From: Chrysemys picta bellii
Lineage: Eukaryota; Chordata; Testudines; Emydidae
Length of the DNA stretch: 64,000 nucleotides
Assembly (NCBI RefSeq): GCF_011386835.1
Contig: NC_088794.1
Span: 89,760,009-89,824,008, forward strand
Reading direction: 5' to 3'
Position numbers and translations under genes: made by a program. Shown one piece after another: positions 45,905 through 56,250 of this stretch; within the stretch, counting starts at the first letter, position 1; every line of letters begins with the position of its first letter. Under the pieces are notes generated by a model. It did no database searches, was not told where the DNA came from, and worked only from the letters and a program-made list of their open reading frames with translations.

Positions 45905-46487
45905 CCAAAATCAAATCCACTTACCAGTGGTCTCCTCCTGTTTGCCCTTCGCCAACATTCAACAGCTGTGACTGGATAGCCTCCTCTGGGATAGAAAACA
46001 GCTATTGGCTGCATGCATCTCGGACCTCCAAGTCATCCTCTGCCTCTGGGTCCCCCTCCACATCCTCGTCCAAGATTTCCTCCTCCTGGCTTGGTCCACT
46101 CTCGACTGGCATGCAAGCCACCGAAGTATCCACAGTGGTCTTCGCAGTGGCGGTGGGGTCACCGCTGAATATTGCGTCCAGCTCTTAGTAAAACTGGTAG
46201 CTCGTGGGCACAGCCCTAGAGCGGCGGTTTGCCTCCTGCACCTTGTGGCAGGCATTCCTCAGCTCCTTCACTTTGACCCTGCACTGCAGTGTGTCCCGGT
46301 CATGGCCCCTTTCTGTTATGCATCGTGAAATCTGTCCATAGGTGGTATAATTTCTACGGCTGGAGCGCAGGTGGAACTGGACAGCCTCCTCTCCCCAAAT
46401 GCTGATGAGGTCCAGCAGCTCAGCATTGCTCCAAGCGGGGCATGGCCACCTGGAAAGATGCACTGAGACCACTACATGCATCACCAA
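45905..46487 (-). pseudogene. Myb/SANT-like DNA-binding protein of the Harbinger element
   Basis: From ATG 46487 the minus strand reads RWPCPAWSNAELLDLISIWG, EEAVQFHLRSSRRNYTTYGQ and CRVKVKELRNACHKVQEANR, a tri-helical Myb/SANT-like (MSANTD) domain. PIF-Harbinger elements encode such a partner, which binds the termini and brings the transposase to the nucleus. A TAA at about 46185 interrupts it. The same frame goes on with ELDAIFSGDPTATAKTT and an acidic stretch (PSQEEEILDEDVEGDPEAED), then another stop near 46010 and a further readable part to about 45905. It converges on the transposase gene. Confidence 0.85.
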
Positions 46488-46848
46488 GCAAACAGGAAGG
46501 GGACTTTAAAGATTCCAAAGGAATTTATGGGGTTGGGATGATGGCTGGTCACCTGAGGGCAGGGCAGTAAAGTTCAAACCGATGACCAGAAAGGTGAGAA
46601 CAGGCATTGTGGGACACCTCCCGGAGGCCAATTGCATCGTTGTAATCGACCAGGGTGTCGACACTGGCACCACAGCTCGGTAGCCCTGGCGCAGAAATCT
46701 GTATGCCTCTTGCTGGGGTAGTTTTTTAAAGTGCTACAACTGCGCAGTTTCTGTGCACTGAGTTGCTTGGCAGTGTGTACACCTCCGGGGTTACAGTGCA
46801 GAAACTTGCTTTACTGCACAGTAACTTGCCAGTGTAGACAGGGCCTCA

Positions 46849-46925
46849 GTGTCACAACTGAAATAGAAGATGGAAAAGACTGTTTAGCATAAGTTGTTAA
46901 CATATACTTCAAGGGACCATTTATA
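46849..46925 (+). mobile_element. SINE-like repeat, 3' part after Harbinger
   Basis: 'gtgtcacaactgaaatagaa' and 'tgtttagcataagttgttaa' followed by 'aagggaccattta' match 19105-19330 and complete the repeat begun at 43300. Confidence 0.7.
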
Positions 46926-48030
46926 TAATAATTGGCAGGCTGATCTGCTGCAAATGATACACCTGGCTTCCCATCCTTCTCCCTCAATTTACATATCCCT
47001 GCATTCCATCAAATTTGTTTTCATCAAATACTTACTCTCCATGTGTCAATGTGTTAGTTTGAACCTGTAGTCAATTACTCATCGTGTATAACATACATTG
47101 TTGCTGGACATACGTCTTAGAAAACTCTACAGAATATTGTTCAGCTCTCAAAAAAAAGGACCCAGTTGGTCACTAGCCATAAGATTCCTTTCTTGCACTA
47201 GTAGTTGAAGAATGCCTTTTGTTTACATGGTGGAAGGTAATGGTTGAAGCCTCCCAGAACAGCAAGACATATACCTGCTTGTTCTGAGGCATGTAATTGC
47301 CACAGTCAGTTACCATATTTAAGCTAAAGTGATATTAGTGAAGCTTAAACTGGTTTAAGTGCCTCTGTGTTTAGGGGTTTTCGTCAGTTTAACTAGATGA
47401 ACTGCAAATAAATTTAGTAAAACTGGTTTGATATTTCTCATATAGGCAAGGTATAATAGTGAGAATGAAAATAACAATTAAAACCACATTAAAATTGATT
47501 ACACATCTCTATTTCAAAGCCACTGAAGATAATGGGGCTGAATGATTGCAACTGAGGGGCTTATGTGGTTTGTAAGACCTGTATCACTGGTGTTGAGATA
47601 CGAAATGAAAAGAACCCAGTTTGACTCTTAAATCCCGGGTTGAATGTGCCATGTTGGGAACAAAAAAACCCATCAGTTTACTTGCAAACTGAGCAAATTT
47701 ACTGTGAAACAAAGTGAGGTAATGAATATGGAACGTTTTGATGCATTTTTAGAAAGTTAGCTTTTAGGGGTGTCAGCATATTTCATACTATTTTTTATAT
47801 TCGTTACTGCTTTATTGGATGTAGCAGTCAAGTATTCCATTAAATTTCTTAACCCCTCTCTCCCCCCCCCCCTTTTTGTTGTTGTTGTTGCAAACCATGG
47901 GAGTTTGTCACTCCAGTCTCATGCCTCCTGATGAGCACACTCCAAATGCCTTGCAATTCTCAGATGCTAATTGTCTGTCAGGAATGAATAAAACCAATAG
48001 AAAATTAGAACTGCAGCAGCAAATCCTCTA
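46926..48030. other. Non-coding, no recognised element
   Basis: AT-rich. A C-run lies at about 47862-47872, followed by (GTT)n at 47878-47890. No gene seen. Confidence 0.3.
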
Positions 48031-48248
48031 CAGTGGTTCTCAAACTTTTGTATTGGTGACCCCTTTCACACAGCAAGCCTCTGTGTGTGACCCCCCCTTA
48101 TAAATTAAAAACCCTTTTTTCACATTTAACACTATTATAAATGCTGGAGGCGAAGCGGAGTTTAGGGGTGGATGCTGCCAGCTCGCGACCCCCCATGTAA
48201 TAACCTCACAACCCCCTGAGGGTCATAACCCCAAGTTTGAGAACCCCG
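48031..48248. mobile_element. hAT MITE of about 218 bp
   Basis: The left end is CAGTGGTTCTCAAACTTTTG. The right end on the minus strand is CGGGGTTCTCAAACTTGGGG. Inverted 'gtgacccc' / 'gggtcataacc' follow inside. The flanking 8-mers do not match well, so the duplication has decayed or the right end has changed. Confidence 0.78.
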
Positions 48249-50639
48249 TCTTACAATCATGCAGAAGTGTCTCTGAAGTTAGGTTCTCAAAAGAATGCTA
48301 TCAGGACCAGAAGAATGTTTTTAATCATTTGAAATTGATCACAGAAATTAAATTGCAATGTTGAAACCAATACAAACTTTTTCTCTTATGACTCTGGCTA
48401 CTTACTGTTTCATACAATAACACTTGTCAAAATGCCTGCTGTTTGTGCATTACTTTGTGCCTTATTTCTCAGGCAGGAGAGGCTTCTAAACAGTGTGTGC
48501 CTGCCTGCCCTTGAGGATTTGTTTTGAGACTTTGAGCAGATGCTAATCTATAACTGTCCCAGAGGTGACCTTATCTGAAAGTGTATAGGGTTAGGAATCT
48601 GAAGAAAATGTTGCTACTTGGATTGTTTTTTTTGTCTGTTCTGTACAGTTTTGTAGTACTTTGATTTCTTGACACTGTTTGGAATAGTTTAAACTATTAA
48701 AAAATATTTCCTTACTCCCCTTGTCAAAGTTTGGTTTGAGTCTGGAACTTTTATGGCATATAAGTGGCAACAGCCGTGGAATTTAAAACAAAACAATCTT
48801 AACATCTGAAATATTGACAACATTTTCACATGCTTTGAGTTTAGCAGTATCAGTTTATCTACTTCTTGGTAATAAAGGCTGCAATGATTTAGGTTTTTGT
48901 TAGATTCTGCCACAAAGCTACATTTCTTGATCAAAAAAATTGATAAGCCAAATGTGCATGATCAGAAAAAAATATGCTGTGAAAAAGATAACTTCTAAAA
49001 CAAGTTATGGGGAAAACATGGTTATAAGCCACAAACTGCAGAACAGCAACAATTCAGCATTGGATATACTAGTTTAATTGAACACCTAAGCATGCTTTCC
49101 TGTTTCCAAAAAAGATGGAGACAAGTATAGTGAATACTCATAACAGTGAAATTAATGCTTTTTTAAAATTCTTGCACAAGCTGTATGAAAAATTTGTGAG
49201 CCTCTGGAGTTTTGCTAATCAATATTCTCAAGTGATTTAGCCCCTGGGATAATTTTAGTAGGGTATAACATATACAGTTGAAAGTGTATTTTTCGTCAGT
49301 TTGCACTACTAATTTGTTGAATGTTCTCCTTACAATTAATTCTTCACTTTTTAGATGGAGGTCATAATAGAACAGATTTTAAAAGGCAAGCTATCATTTC
49401 TTGGGGGTGGGGGTGGGGAATCTTAGTATGGCATAGTTGAAATACAAGAAAAAATTGATTGAAAAATAATCATCTCTAAGTAACATTCTATTCAGTGTTA
49501 AAAATTAACCCCACTTTCATTGAATTTCCTATTTTTTTCCTGTTTGTATAAATATTAGTTTTTTTCCCCTTATTTGAAGGGAGTGAATGTCTGTGCTGTG
49601 GTGTGTGTGTGTGTGTGTATGTGTGTTTTTGTTTTTTTTAATAGCAAGCAGGTTGAAGTGCTGAGTACAGAGACTCCTTAATTACGGAGATATTGTAGTA
49701 GCCAGTCAGAGTAGAGAGATTTGTATAGTTAGAATGTGGTTACAGATGAGTAACTTTTTGGTGGAGTTATTTTTATTTTTGCATAAGATTTCTATGGTGC
49801 TTATTACCATAATAATATGTGTAACAAGAAAGGTGCATCAAAACTGAGTCTCAACAAGTAAACCTCTCCTTTCTTCATTTTAACCTAGTTCCATATAAGT
49901 GTGTGCTAGTGATTGTGGCCTTCTGTATTGGATGTCATTACTACATGGCTTTTTAGGGAAATGCTTTTTCTAAGAGATTTGCCTCTCAGCCATGGTAAAG
50001 CAAGTGGACAATTTCTCCTATTTAGAAAGTCAAATAACATCAGATAAGATGCAACAAAGAAATCAAGAACTGCTTGTAAAAAACATATTCAGCAACTTCC
50101 AAAGACTTCTGTGCTGTCAAAAGTTACAACTCACTAAATTGCTGTAGTGCTACATATGGTCATCCCTTCTGTATTGATGGGAGAGCTGGGCATTTAAAGA
50201 CAACACTGAGATGACTCAGAGTGTTCGAGTGTTGATGTTAAAGAAGAATGCTAAAAATTAATTGGATAACTACGAATGAGGTGATCAGAAGGATGAATTT
50301 AAAAAGAGCACAATTAATTGAGACCTTAAGTACCTAACATCTTTCTGTGGGCACACTGCTTGTTGATCACAGAGCAACTCAATTACTTCACTCATACTAT
50401 CAGGCAAGGTTGCAGGCAAATCAGGAATAGAAAAAAAGAGCCAGCTAAAACATGCTCTCTGAAGTAATAATTATTGTCTAAACCACCTATAGCATTTTGG
50501 GCATTAGACTGATGATAAATATTGAAATGGCACTGTTGTCAGCAAGAGGGAAAGGGTGCAGAATAGTTACTAATCAAGAACTACAATTTTTTCCAAAGTT
50601 ACGTGATTTCCTAGTTTGATTGGTTGAGACTGTCTGATC
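48249..50639. other. Non-coding, with (GT)n tract
   Basis: AT-rich unique-looking sequence. The (GT)n tract is at about 49599-49625. No coding frame or RNA gene recognised. Confidence 0.3.
49599..49625. repeat. (GT)n microsatellite
   Basis: About 13 GT units with one TA interruption. Confidence 0.9.
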
Positions 50640-50745
50640 TGCATAGTGCCTGTACAGTTATTGCTTGATGTCCAGCACCTAATACAGTGGGGGCCCTAAT
50701 CTTTATTTAGGCGTCTGGGCACACAATGATATTAATATTTAATAA
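50640..50745 (+). mobile_element. 3' tail of an old CR1/L3-type LINE
   Basis: 'gtacagttattgcttgatgt' then 'ccagcacctaatacagtggg' and 'ggccctaatctttatttagg', ending in 'attaatatttaataat', follows the 3' end of an L3-like LINE with AAT-rich tail. Related tails are at 56155-56250 and 61255-61375. Confidence 0.55.
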
Positions 50746-51078
50746 TGTCTGGTTCTTAGAGTACAGGTTTTAAATTATCCCCCCAGGAATATAAAAAAGT
50801 GACCGATTTTAATATTCAGATTCCTAAGTTCAAGTGCAATATTTCACAATAAAGTTAACTTTCTTGTGCTGCGGCCAATATTTTATATACTTACAGGTAT
50901 CGATCATGAAAATAGTCTTTACTTATTTCATTACTTTTCAGATGTTTAAAAATGGTATGAATCTACCATCTGTGAGGTGTTTTTTGGAAATATGTCGTCT
51001 CATATTACACGTCTAGTAAGTAATATACTGCCTAACTTTTTTTTTCATGCAATAAGCTGGGATAAACTTGTTTACGTA

Positions 51079-51232
51079 AAGTATCAGAGGGGTAGCTGTG
51101 TTAGTCTGGATCTGTAAAAAGCAACAGAGAGTCTTGCGTCTGACCAAGTGGGTATTCACCCACGAAAGCTTATGCTCCAATAGATCTGTTAGTCTTAAAG
51201 GTGCCACAGGACGCTCTGTTGCTTGTTTATGT
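51079..51232 (+). mobile_element. Turtle SINE with inverted tail (fold-back)
   Basis: 51079-51128 is the SINE head in sense orientation (AGTATCAGAGGGGTAGCTGT, 'gttagtctggatctgtaaaa'). 51131-51232 is the SINE body/tail in antisense (TTGCGTCTGACCAAGTGGGT, 'attcacccacgaaagcttat', 'gttagtcttaaaggtgccac'). 'agcaacagag' at 51118-51127 recurs inverted as 'ctctgttgct' near 51216-51226, where the two parts meet in a normal copy. The structure suggests template switching or inversion. Confidence 0.85.
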
Positions 51233-52147
51233 AAGATGGTTGCTGCTCATCAGGTAAGAGAAAGCACATACACTATATTGTATTGGTGACTACTAGAATA
51301 AGGAAGTTTCTTGAGCTTCATTTGCACATCAAGGTGGAATCAGTCTCTTCATTGCAGGCTAGCTAGACTTAAATAATAGTTGAAACTTTTTATGGGAGGA
51401 ATTTGTAAGCTGGCTGAGACTGCTAAGCTGCTCAGGAGTTGAAAGCAAGTCTTGCCTCTTATTTCTGAATTGGCATCTGAAATGAATGAGTAGCTATGAA
51501 TTGAGCATTGTATAGCGACAAGGAATGAATGGGGAAAAATCCTCTCTTGATGCAAACTATGTCCAAAAAATCCCTGCAAATAACACTTTATGCTTGACCT
51601 CGGAGTCCCATATATTTATAACTGTCAATAATGTGGAAAATAAAAAAGCTAAACACAATAGCCACTTAATATAATTCTATCCTACTGCCTACAGGAGTTC
51701 AGAAGTTATTAGTATGATTATGTTTCAATTATTTTCTCAGCTGAGGTATTATGAACTTTTTGTCCACTTGTGTTTCAATAGTTCATAGTTGTTCAGCTGT
51801 ATATATTTAAAAAAAAAGGGGGGGGAGGGGGGGACTTCAAACAGACCATATGAGGTTGCTATCTTATACACTTTGTTCATATACATATACAAGGCATAGT
51901 ATAACTTTCTCCCATGAGTTGATAGCAGTACTGTCTGAAAATATAGATATACTCAACTTTAAATGAGTTTTTCTCATAAAGCTGGGGGGGCGGGGGAGGA
52001 AGGGGATTTCAGCACCAGCAATCAGAAGAGCATGGCAGTTGGAGAAAAACAGGAACAAAATTCAAATAATGTGATAGCCACTGGTGGCTGGCAGCTGGAG
52101 TCTCACTGCTGGCTTCTGTATCTGAGCGGCTATTCTTTTTTTCCTTT
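51233..52147. other. Non-coding, no recognised element
   Basis: AT-rich sequence with an A-run/G-run near 51811-51832. No gene or element end was seen. Confidence 0.3.
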
Positions 52148-52155
52148 TGTTATAT

Positions 52156-52948
52156 TAGGGTTACCATACGTCCTCTTTTTCCCAGACATGTCCGGCTTTT
52201 CGGCACTCAAACACCCGTCTGGGGGGAATTGCCAAAAAGCCGAACATGTCCGGGAAAATGGCGGCTCTGCTCCTCCCCGACTCTTCGGCTCTGTTTAAGA
52301 GCCGAGCTGCCCGAGCGCTATGGGCTTCAGGCAGCCCCCTTGCCTCCGGACTCCAGCTGCCGGCCGGGCACTTCCCCTCTCGGGCTCCGGCGGCGCAGGG
52401 TCCGGAGGCATGGGGGCTGCCCAAAGCCGGTAGCGCTGGGGCAGCTCGGCTCTTAAACAGCCTCCAGCCGCGGCAGCTCTGCTCCTCCCCGACTCTTCGG
52501 CTCTGTTTAAGAGCCGGGCTGCCCGAGCGCTACCGGCTTCGGGCAGCCCCCATGCCTCCGGACCCTGCGCCGCCGGAGCCCGGGAGGGGAAGTGCCCGGC
52601 TGGGGGCGCAGGGTCCGGAGGCAAGGGGGCTGCCCGAAGCCCAAGCGCTACCGGCTTCACGGTTTGCCGGGCAGCCTCCAGACCCTGCGCCCCCGGCTGA
52701 GCGCTTCCCCTCCTGGGCTCCAGCTGCGCTGGGGAAGCGCCGTCCGGGGGCGCAGGGTCTGGGGGCTGCCCGGCAAACCGTGAAGCCGGTAGTGCTCGGG
52801 CAGCCCTTTCCGTGTGGCTGGGAGTGGGAGGGAGGAGGGGGCGGAGTTAGGGCGGGGAAGGGACGGAGTTGGGGTGGGGCTGGGGAAATGGGCGGGGCCA
52901 GGGCCCGTGGAGGGTCCTCTTTTTTATTTGCTAGATATGGTAACCCTA
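52156..52948. mobile_element. hAT-like MITE with GC-rich core, 7-bp flank repeat
   Basis: The left end is TAGGGTTACCATACGTCCTC. The right end on the minus strand is TAGGGTTACCATATCTAGCA, with 'gaggaccc' just inside. GTTATAT flanks both sides (52149-52155 and 52949-52955). The core carries repeats, direct and inverted, of 'ctccccgactcttcggctct' and 'gtttaagagccg(a/g)gctgcc' (52275-52325, 52485-52535). Long frames over it, including a 257-codon one from 52246, are products of GC-rich repetition with no domain. Confidence 0.8.
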
Positions 52949-52955
52949 GTTATAT

Positions 52956-53156
52956 AGTAATCTCTAGTACAGTCCCTGTCCCTTCCAGCTGTTTTTTCAG
53001 GATTCTAGGCTCTTTGTAGTGAAAAGCCTGGGTGCCTGAAGAAGCAGTTGAATAAGCACCATGTCCCAAGCCAACTTTCCGTGGATCATGCTTTGGAACT
53101 TCTCCCCTGTATCATCTCCAGAATCCATCATTTCCCTCCCTACTGGTAAAACCTTT
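52956..53156. other. Non-coding spacer
   Basis: Short spacer between the hAT-like MITE and the CR1. Nothing recognised. Confidence 0.3.
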
Positions 53157-53195
53157 AGAATCATAGAATATCAAGGTTGGAAGGGACCTCAGGAG

Positions 53196-53907
53196 TGTTG
53201 AGATGAGTTCCTGTCTGCATCCTGTAAAACTTGCCCATACTGGTATTGCCCTGGCCTCTTCTTTTGTCATTCAGTGTTGCACGCATTCTAAAACAATATG
53301 CATTTCCTCACCTTTTGGGGGCGAAGCCAGACTTTGAGGCACCTGCTCCCCTACGTGGTGTAAACTTTGCTTGTGCCAATCAGAAACGAACACAAACAGG
53401 TTTTGGGCCCCGTCCCCTATGACACTTCTATGATGTCATAGTTGGTACTTTATGGGCCTGCCTGCCATGTGCAGGCAGGGAGAGGAGAAGAAAAACGAAT
53501 CCCGTGTACACCCGTAACCGAGCCTGATCTCTCTCGGCTCACGTGTTTCAAACAGAGTTTCTGCGTTTGCCCGTCGTTATGCGTTGGTTTGTATTTGTAA
53601 GTATCAGTTATTACTAAATGCTACATCTTTGTTTATAAATATTGTTAGTAGATATTTTAGTCATTGTGTGTTTTAAGTTTCATTAACTCTATTAGCTAAT
53701 CAAACGCTGCTCCGTTACCCCTTGTAATTATCCCCAATAAAACTTTAAATTGATTAATTTTAGGTGTGTGTGTGTGTGTGGCCGCAGTTTGCATCGTGAC
53801 CCATACTCTCCTTGCATCCCTTACCAATATAGTCTATTGCCACGTGCAGCCTGGTAAATAACAGGCCTGCATTTTCTTTCGCCCCTGCGTTCCTGTGGCA
53901 ATCCACA
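53196..53907. mobile_element. Solo LTR of an endogenous retrovirus-like element
   Basis: It begins TGTTGAGATG and ends ...CAATCCACA, so the termini are TG...CA. The 5-mer AGGAG flanks both sides (53191-53195 and 53908-53912), and the surrounding CR1 reads continuously once it is removed. A polyadenylation signal AATAAA is at 53736-53741, which suggests plus orientation, followed by a (GT)n run near 53764-53780. A TATA-like 'actttatggg' lies near 53445. No internal gag/pol/env sequence is present, as expected after LTR-LTR recombination. A 5-bp duplication is typical of several ERV and Gypsy groups, so the group is open. Confidence 0.88.
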
Positions 53908-53956
53908 AGGAGGTCATCTAGTCCAACCCCCTGCTCAAAGCAGGACCAATCCCCAA

Positions 53957-55170
53957 CTAAATCATCCCAGCCAGGGCTTCGTCAAGCCTGACCTTAACCT
54001 CTAAGGAAGGAGATTCCACTACCTCCCTAAGTAACCCATTCCAGTGCTTCACCACCCTCCTAGTGAAAAAGTTTTTCCTAATATCCAACCTAAACCTCCC
54101 CCACTGCAACTTGAGACCATTACTCCTTGTTCTGTCATCTGGTACCACTAAGAACAGTCTATATCCATCCTCTTTGGAACCCCCTTTCAGGTAGTTGAAA
54201 GCAGCTATCAAATTCCCCCTCATTCTTCTCTTCTGGAGACTAAACAATCCCAATTCCCTCAGCCTCTCCTCATAAGTCATGTGCTCCAGCCCCCTAATCA
54301 TTTTTGTTGCCCTCCGCTGGACTCTTTCCAATTTTTCCACATCCTTCTTGTAGTGTGGGGCCCAAAACTGGACACAGTACTCCAGATGAGGCCTCACCAC
54401 TGCCGAATAGAGGGGAATGATCATATCCCTCGATCTGCTGGCAATGCCCCATCTCATACAGCTGAAAATTCCATTAGCCTTTTTGGCAACCAGGGCACAC
54501 CGTTGGCTCATATCCAGCTTCTCGTCCACTGTAACCCCTAGGTCCTTTTCTGCAGAACTGCTGCCTAGCCACTTGTCCCTAGTCTGTAGCAGTGCATGGG
54601 ATTCTTCCGTCCTAAGTGCAGGACTCTGCACTTGTCCTTGTTGAACCTCATCAGGTTTCTTTGGGCCCAGTCCTCTAATTTGTCTAGGTCCCTCTGTATC
54701 CTAGTCCTACCCTCCAGCGTACCTACCACTCCTCCCAGTTTAGTGTCATCTGCAAACTTGCTGAGGGTGGAATCCATCTCATCCTCCAGATCATTAATGA
54801 AGATATAGAACAAAACCGTCCCCAGGACCAATCCTTGGGGCACTCCGCTTGATACCGGCTGCCAACTAGACATGGAGCCATTGATCACTACCCGTTGAGC
54901 CCAACAATCTAGCCAGCTTTCTATCCACCTTATAGTCCATTCATCCAGTGCATACTTTTTAACTTGCCGGCAAGAATACTGTTGGAGACCGTATCAAAAG
55001 CTTTGCTAAAGTTAAGGAATAAACACGTCCACTGCTTTCCCCTCATCCGCAGAGCTAGTTCTCATCATAGAAGGCAATTAGGTTAGTCAGGCATGACTTG
55101 CCCTTGGTGAATCTATGCTGACTGTTCCTGATCACTTTCCTCTTCTCTAAGTGCATCAGAATTATGCTTT
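53957..55170 (-). pseudogene. CR1 ORF2 reverse-transcriptase fragment
   Basis: From about 54888 the minus strand reads [40 protein letters not shown] and [20 protein letters not shown]. After a one-frame slip near 54580-54630 it goes on with [40 protein letters not shown] and CYLKGG-like residues to a stop at 53957. The catalytic F-A-D-D box is intact, unlike the other two copies in this window. Upstream (54890-55170) RT sequence is recognisable but frame-broken. The N-terminal RT and endonuclease are missing. Confidence 0.9.
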
Positions 55171-55250
55171 TTCAATAGCCTTTATTGCTGCAAGCCCTTC
55201 TCCTTTTTGGCCTCCAACCTATACAAAATGGGCAGCTACAACTTTCTTAG

Positions 55251-55395
55251 GCTTGGTCTACACTAGGAAATTAAGTTGGTATAACTGTCACTCAAGGATG
55301 TGAAAGTCCACATCCATGAGCAACATAGTTTAACTGACTTAACCCATCGTGTACACAGCACTAGGTTGAAGGGAGAATTCTCCTGCCGCTGTAGC
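55251..55395 (+). mobile_element. PIF-Harbinger MITE fragment
   Basis: It starts GCTTGGTCTACACTAGGAAA, a Harbinger-type terminus as at 19085. 'gtccacatccatgagcaaca' and 'taactgacttaacccatcgt' follow. The right end is not recognised. Confidence 0.65.
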
Positions 55396-56154
55396 ATTTT
55401 AAATATAGATTTAAATATTTAAATATTAAATTTAAATTTAATATTTCAGAACACGCTCTTCATATCACTGTGCTAGTTCATTGACAATCTCTTATTGTCC
55501 TTTAAGGTGAAGAGATTAATCTTGACACCAAAAAAGACCCACGTAACTGTGCCTGTGTTTATTATTTCTTTCTTTCATTGTCTGAGGCTCCCGATTCTGC
55601 AAAGAGCTCCGTGCAGGTGGACCTTTGCACAGACTCCTATTGCAGTTAGTGGCAGTCCATACAGGGTGCTGGGATCTGCCAATACAGATTTCACTGTATT
55701 GGATCAATGCAGAGGGGATGTTTTTGGGGGTGGGTGGGCAGGGTCGGCCCGCTCCCCCCACATTTGCTGCTTGGATTGTACTGAGCATGCTCACACAGAC
55801 TGAGCATGCTCAGTAACACTGCTGAAGCTGGATGCCCTCACTCCATGCCCTCCTACTCCCCCACTATCGGCAGGCATGGGTTGCATCCCGATCAATGCCT
55901 AAACTACTTCTATCTTCTTCGTTAATGTCCCCTTTTTTTACTCCTCTGCTCCCAGCTTTGCAACTTCTTGCCTGCTGCCCTATGCTTCTTCTCTTTAGGC
56001 TCTAACCAACTTCCCATCCTCTTCCCATCCCTCTTTTTAAAACAGAGCTTTTCAGTAATCGGCCAGTGATGAATCAAGTATCAAGCATTAGTTAAACAAC
56101 AATACTCATTCAAAGATTAGACCTTCACCTGGTGTACTATATGTATCTGCCTTG
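55396..56154. other. Non-coding; AT-rich then mixed
   Basis: 55396-55445 has TTTAAATATT repeats. At 55783-55818 'ctgagcatgctca' occurs twice (55783 and 55801), a short duplicated palindrome. Nothing else recognised. Confidence 0.35.
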
Positions 56155-56250
56155 CATTGCCTGTGTTTGATTTACATTTTAAACTCTTTTGGGCAGTGAC
56201 TGTGCTCCTTTGTTCCTTTTGAGTGTGAATGGCACTCAAATAATAAACCT
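56155..56250 (+). mobile_element. 3' tail of an old CR1/L3-type LINE
   Basis: 'ttaaactctttgggcagtga' followed by 'ctgtgctcctttgttccttt' and an end in 'aataataaa' resembles the L3-like tail also seen at 61255-61375. Confidence 0.5.

Larger units (their letters stand above)
43417..46845 (+). mobile_element. PIF-Harbinger transposon, two genes, TCA target duplication
   Basis: The left end GGGCATGTCTACGCTGGCA and the right end (minus strand) GGCCCTGTCTACACTGGCA form the terminal inverted repeats. TCA stands on both outer sides (43414-43416, 46846-46848), the 3-bp duplication expected for this superfamily. A DDE transposase relic is on the plus strand (43753-44977) and a Myb/SANT-like relic on the minus strand (46487-45905), the usual two-gene set. 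Removing the element and one TCA restores the continuity of the SINE-like repeat at 43300/46925, which confirms both limits. At 3.43 kb it looks near full length but both genes are broken. Confidence 0.93.
53157..55170 (-). mobile_element. CR1 LINE, 5'-truncated, interrupted by a solo LTR
   Basis: The 3' end (minus strand) is near 53157, with the CR1-typical antisense 'agaatcatagaatatcaagg'. The body is interrupted at 53196-53907 by an LTR and resumes at 53908 with 'gaggtcatctagtccaaccc'. It then runs through the 3' UTR and ORF2 RT region to about 55170. Without the LTR about 1.3 kb remains. Same family as 26355-27786 and 63610-64000. Confidence 0.92.

Noticed and set aside
45959..46255. 98-codon minus-strand frame (R/S/T-rich)
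   Set aside because: It is an out-of-phase reading of the Myb/SANT relic. The acidic SQEEEILDEDVEGDPE phase is the real one.
52246..53019. 257-codon plus-strand open frame
   Set aside because: It lies inside the GC-rich repeated core of the hAT-like MITE 52156-52948, has no domain, and antisense frames of similar length overlap it.
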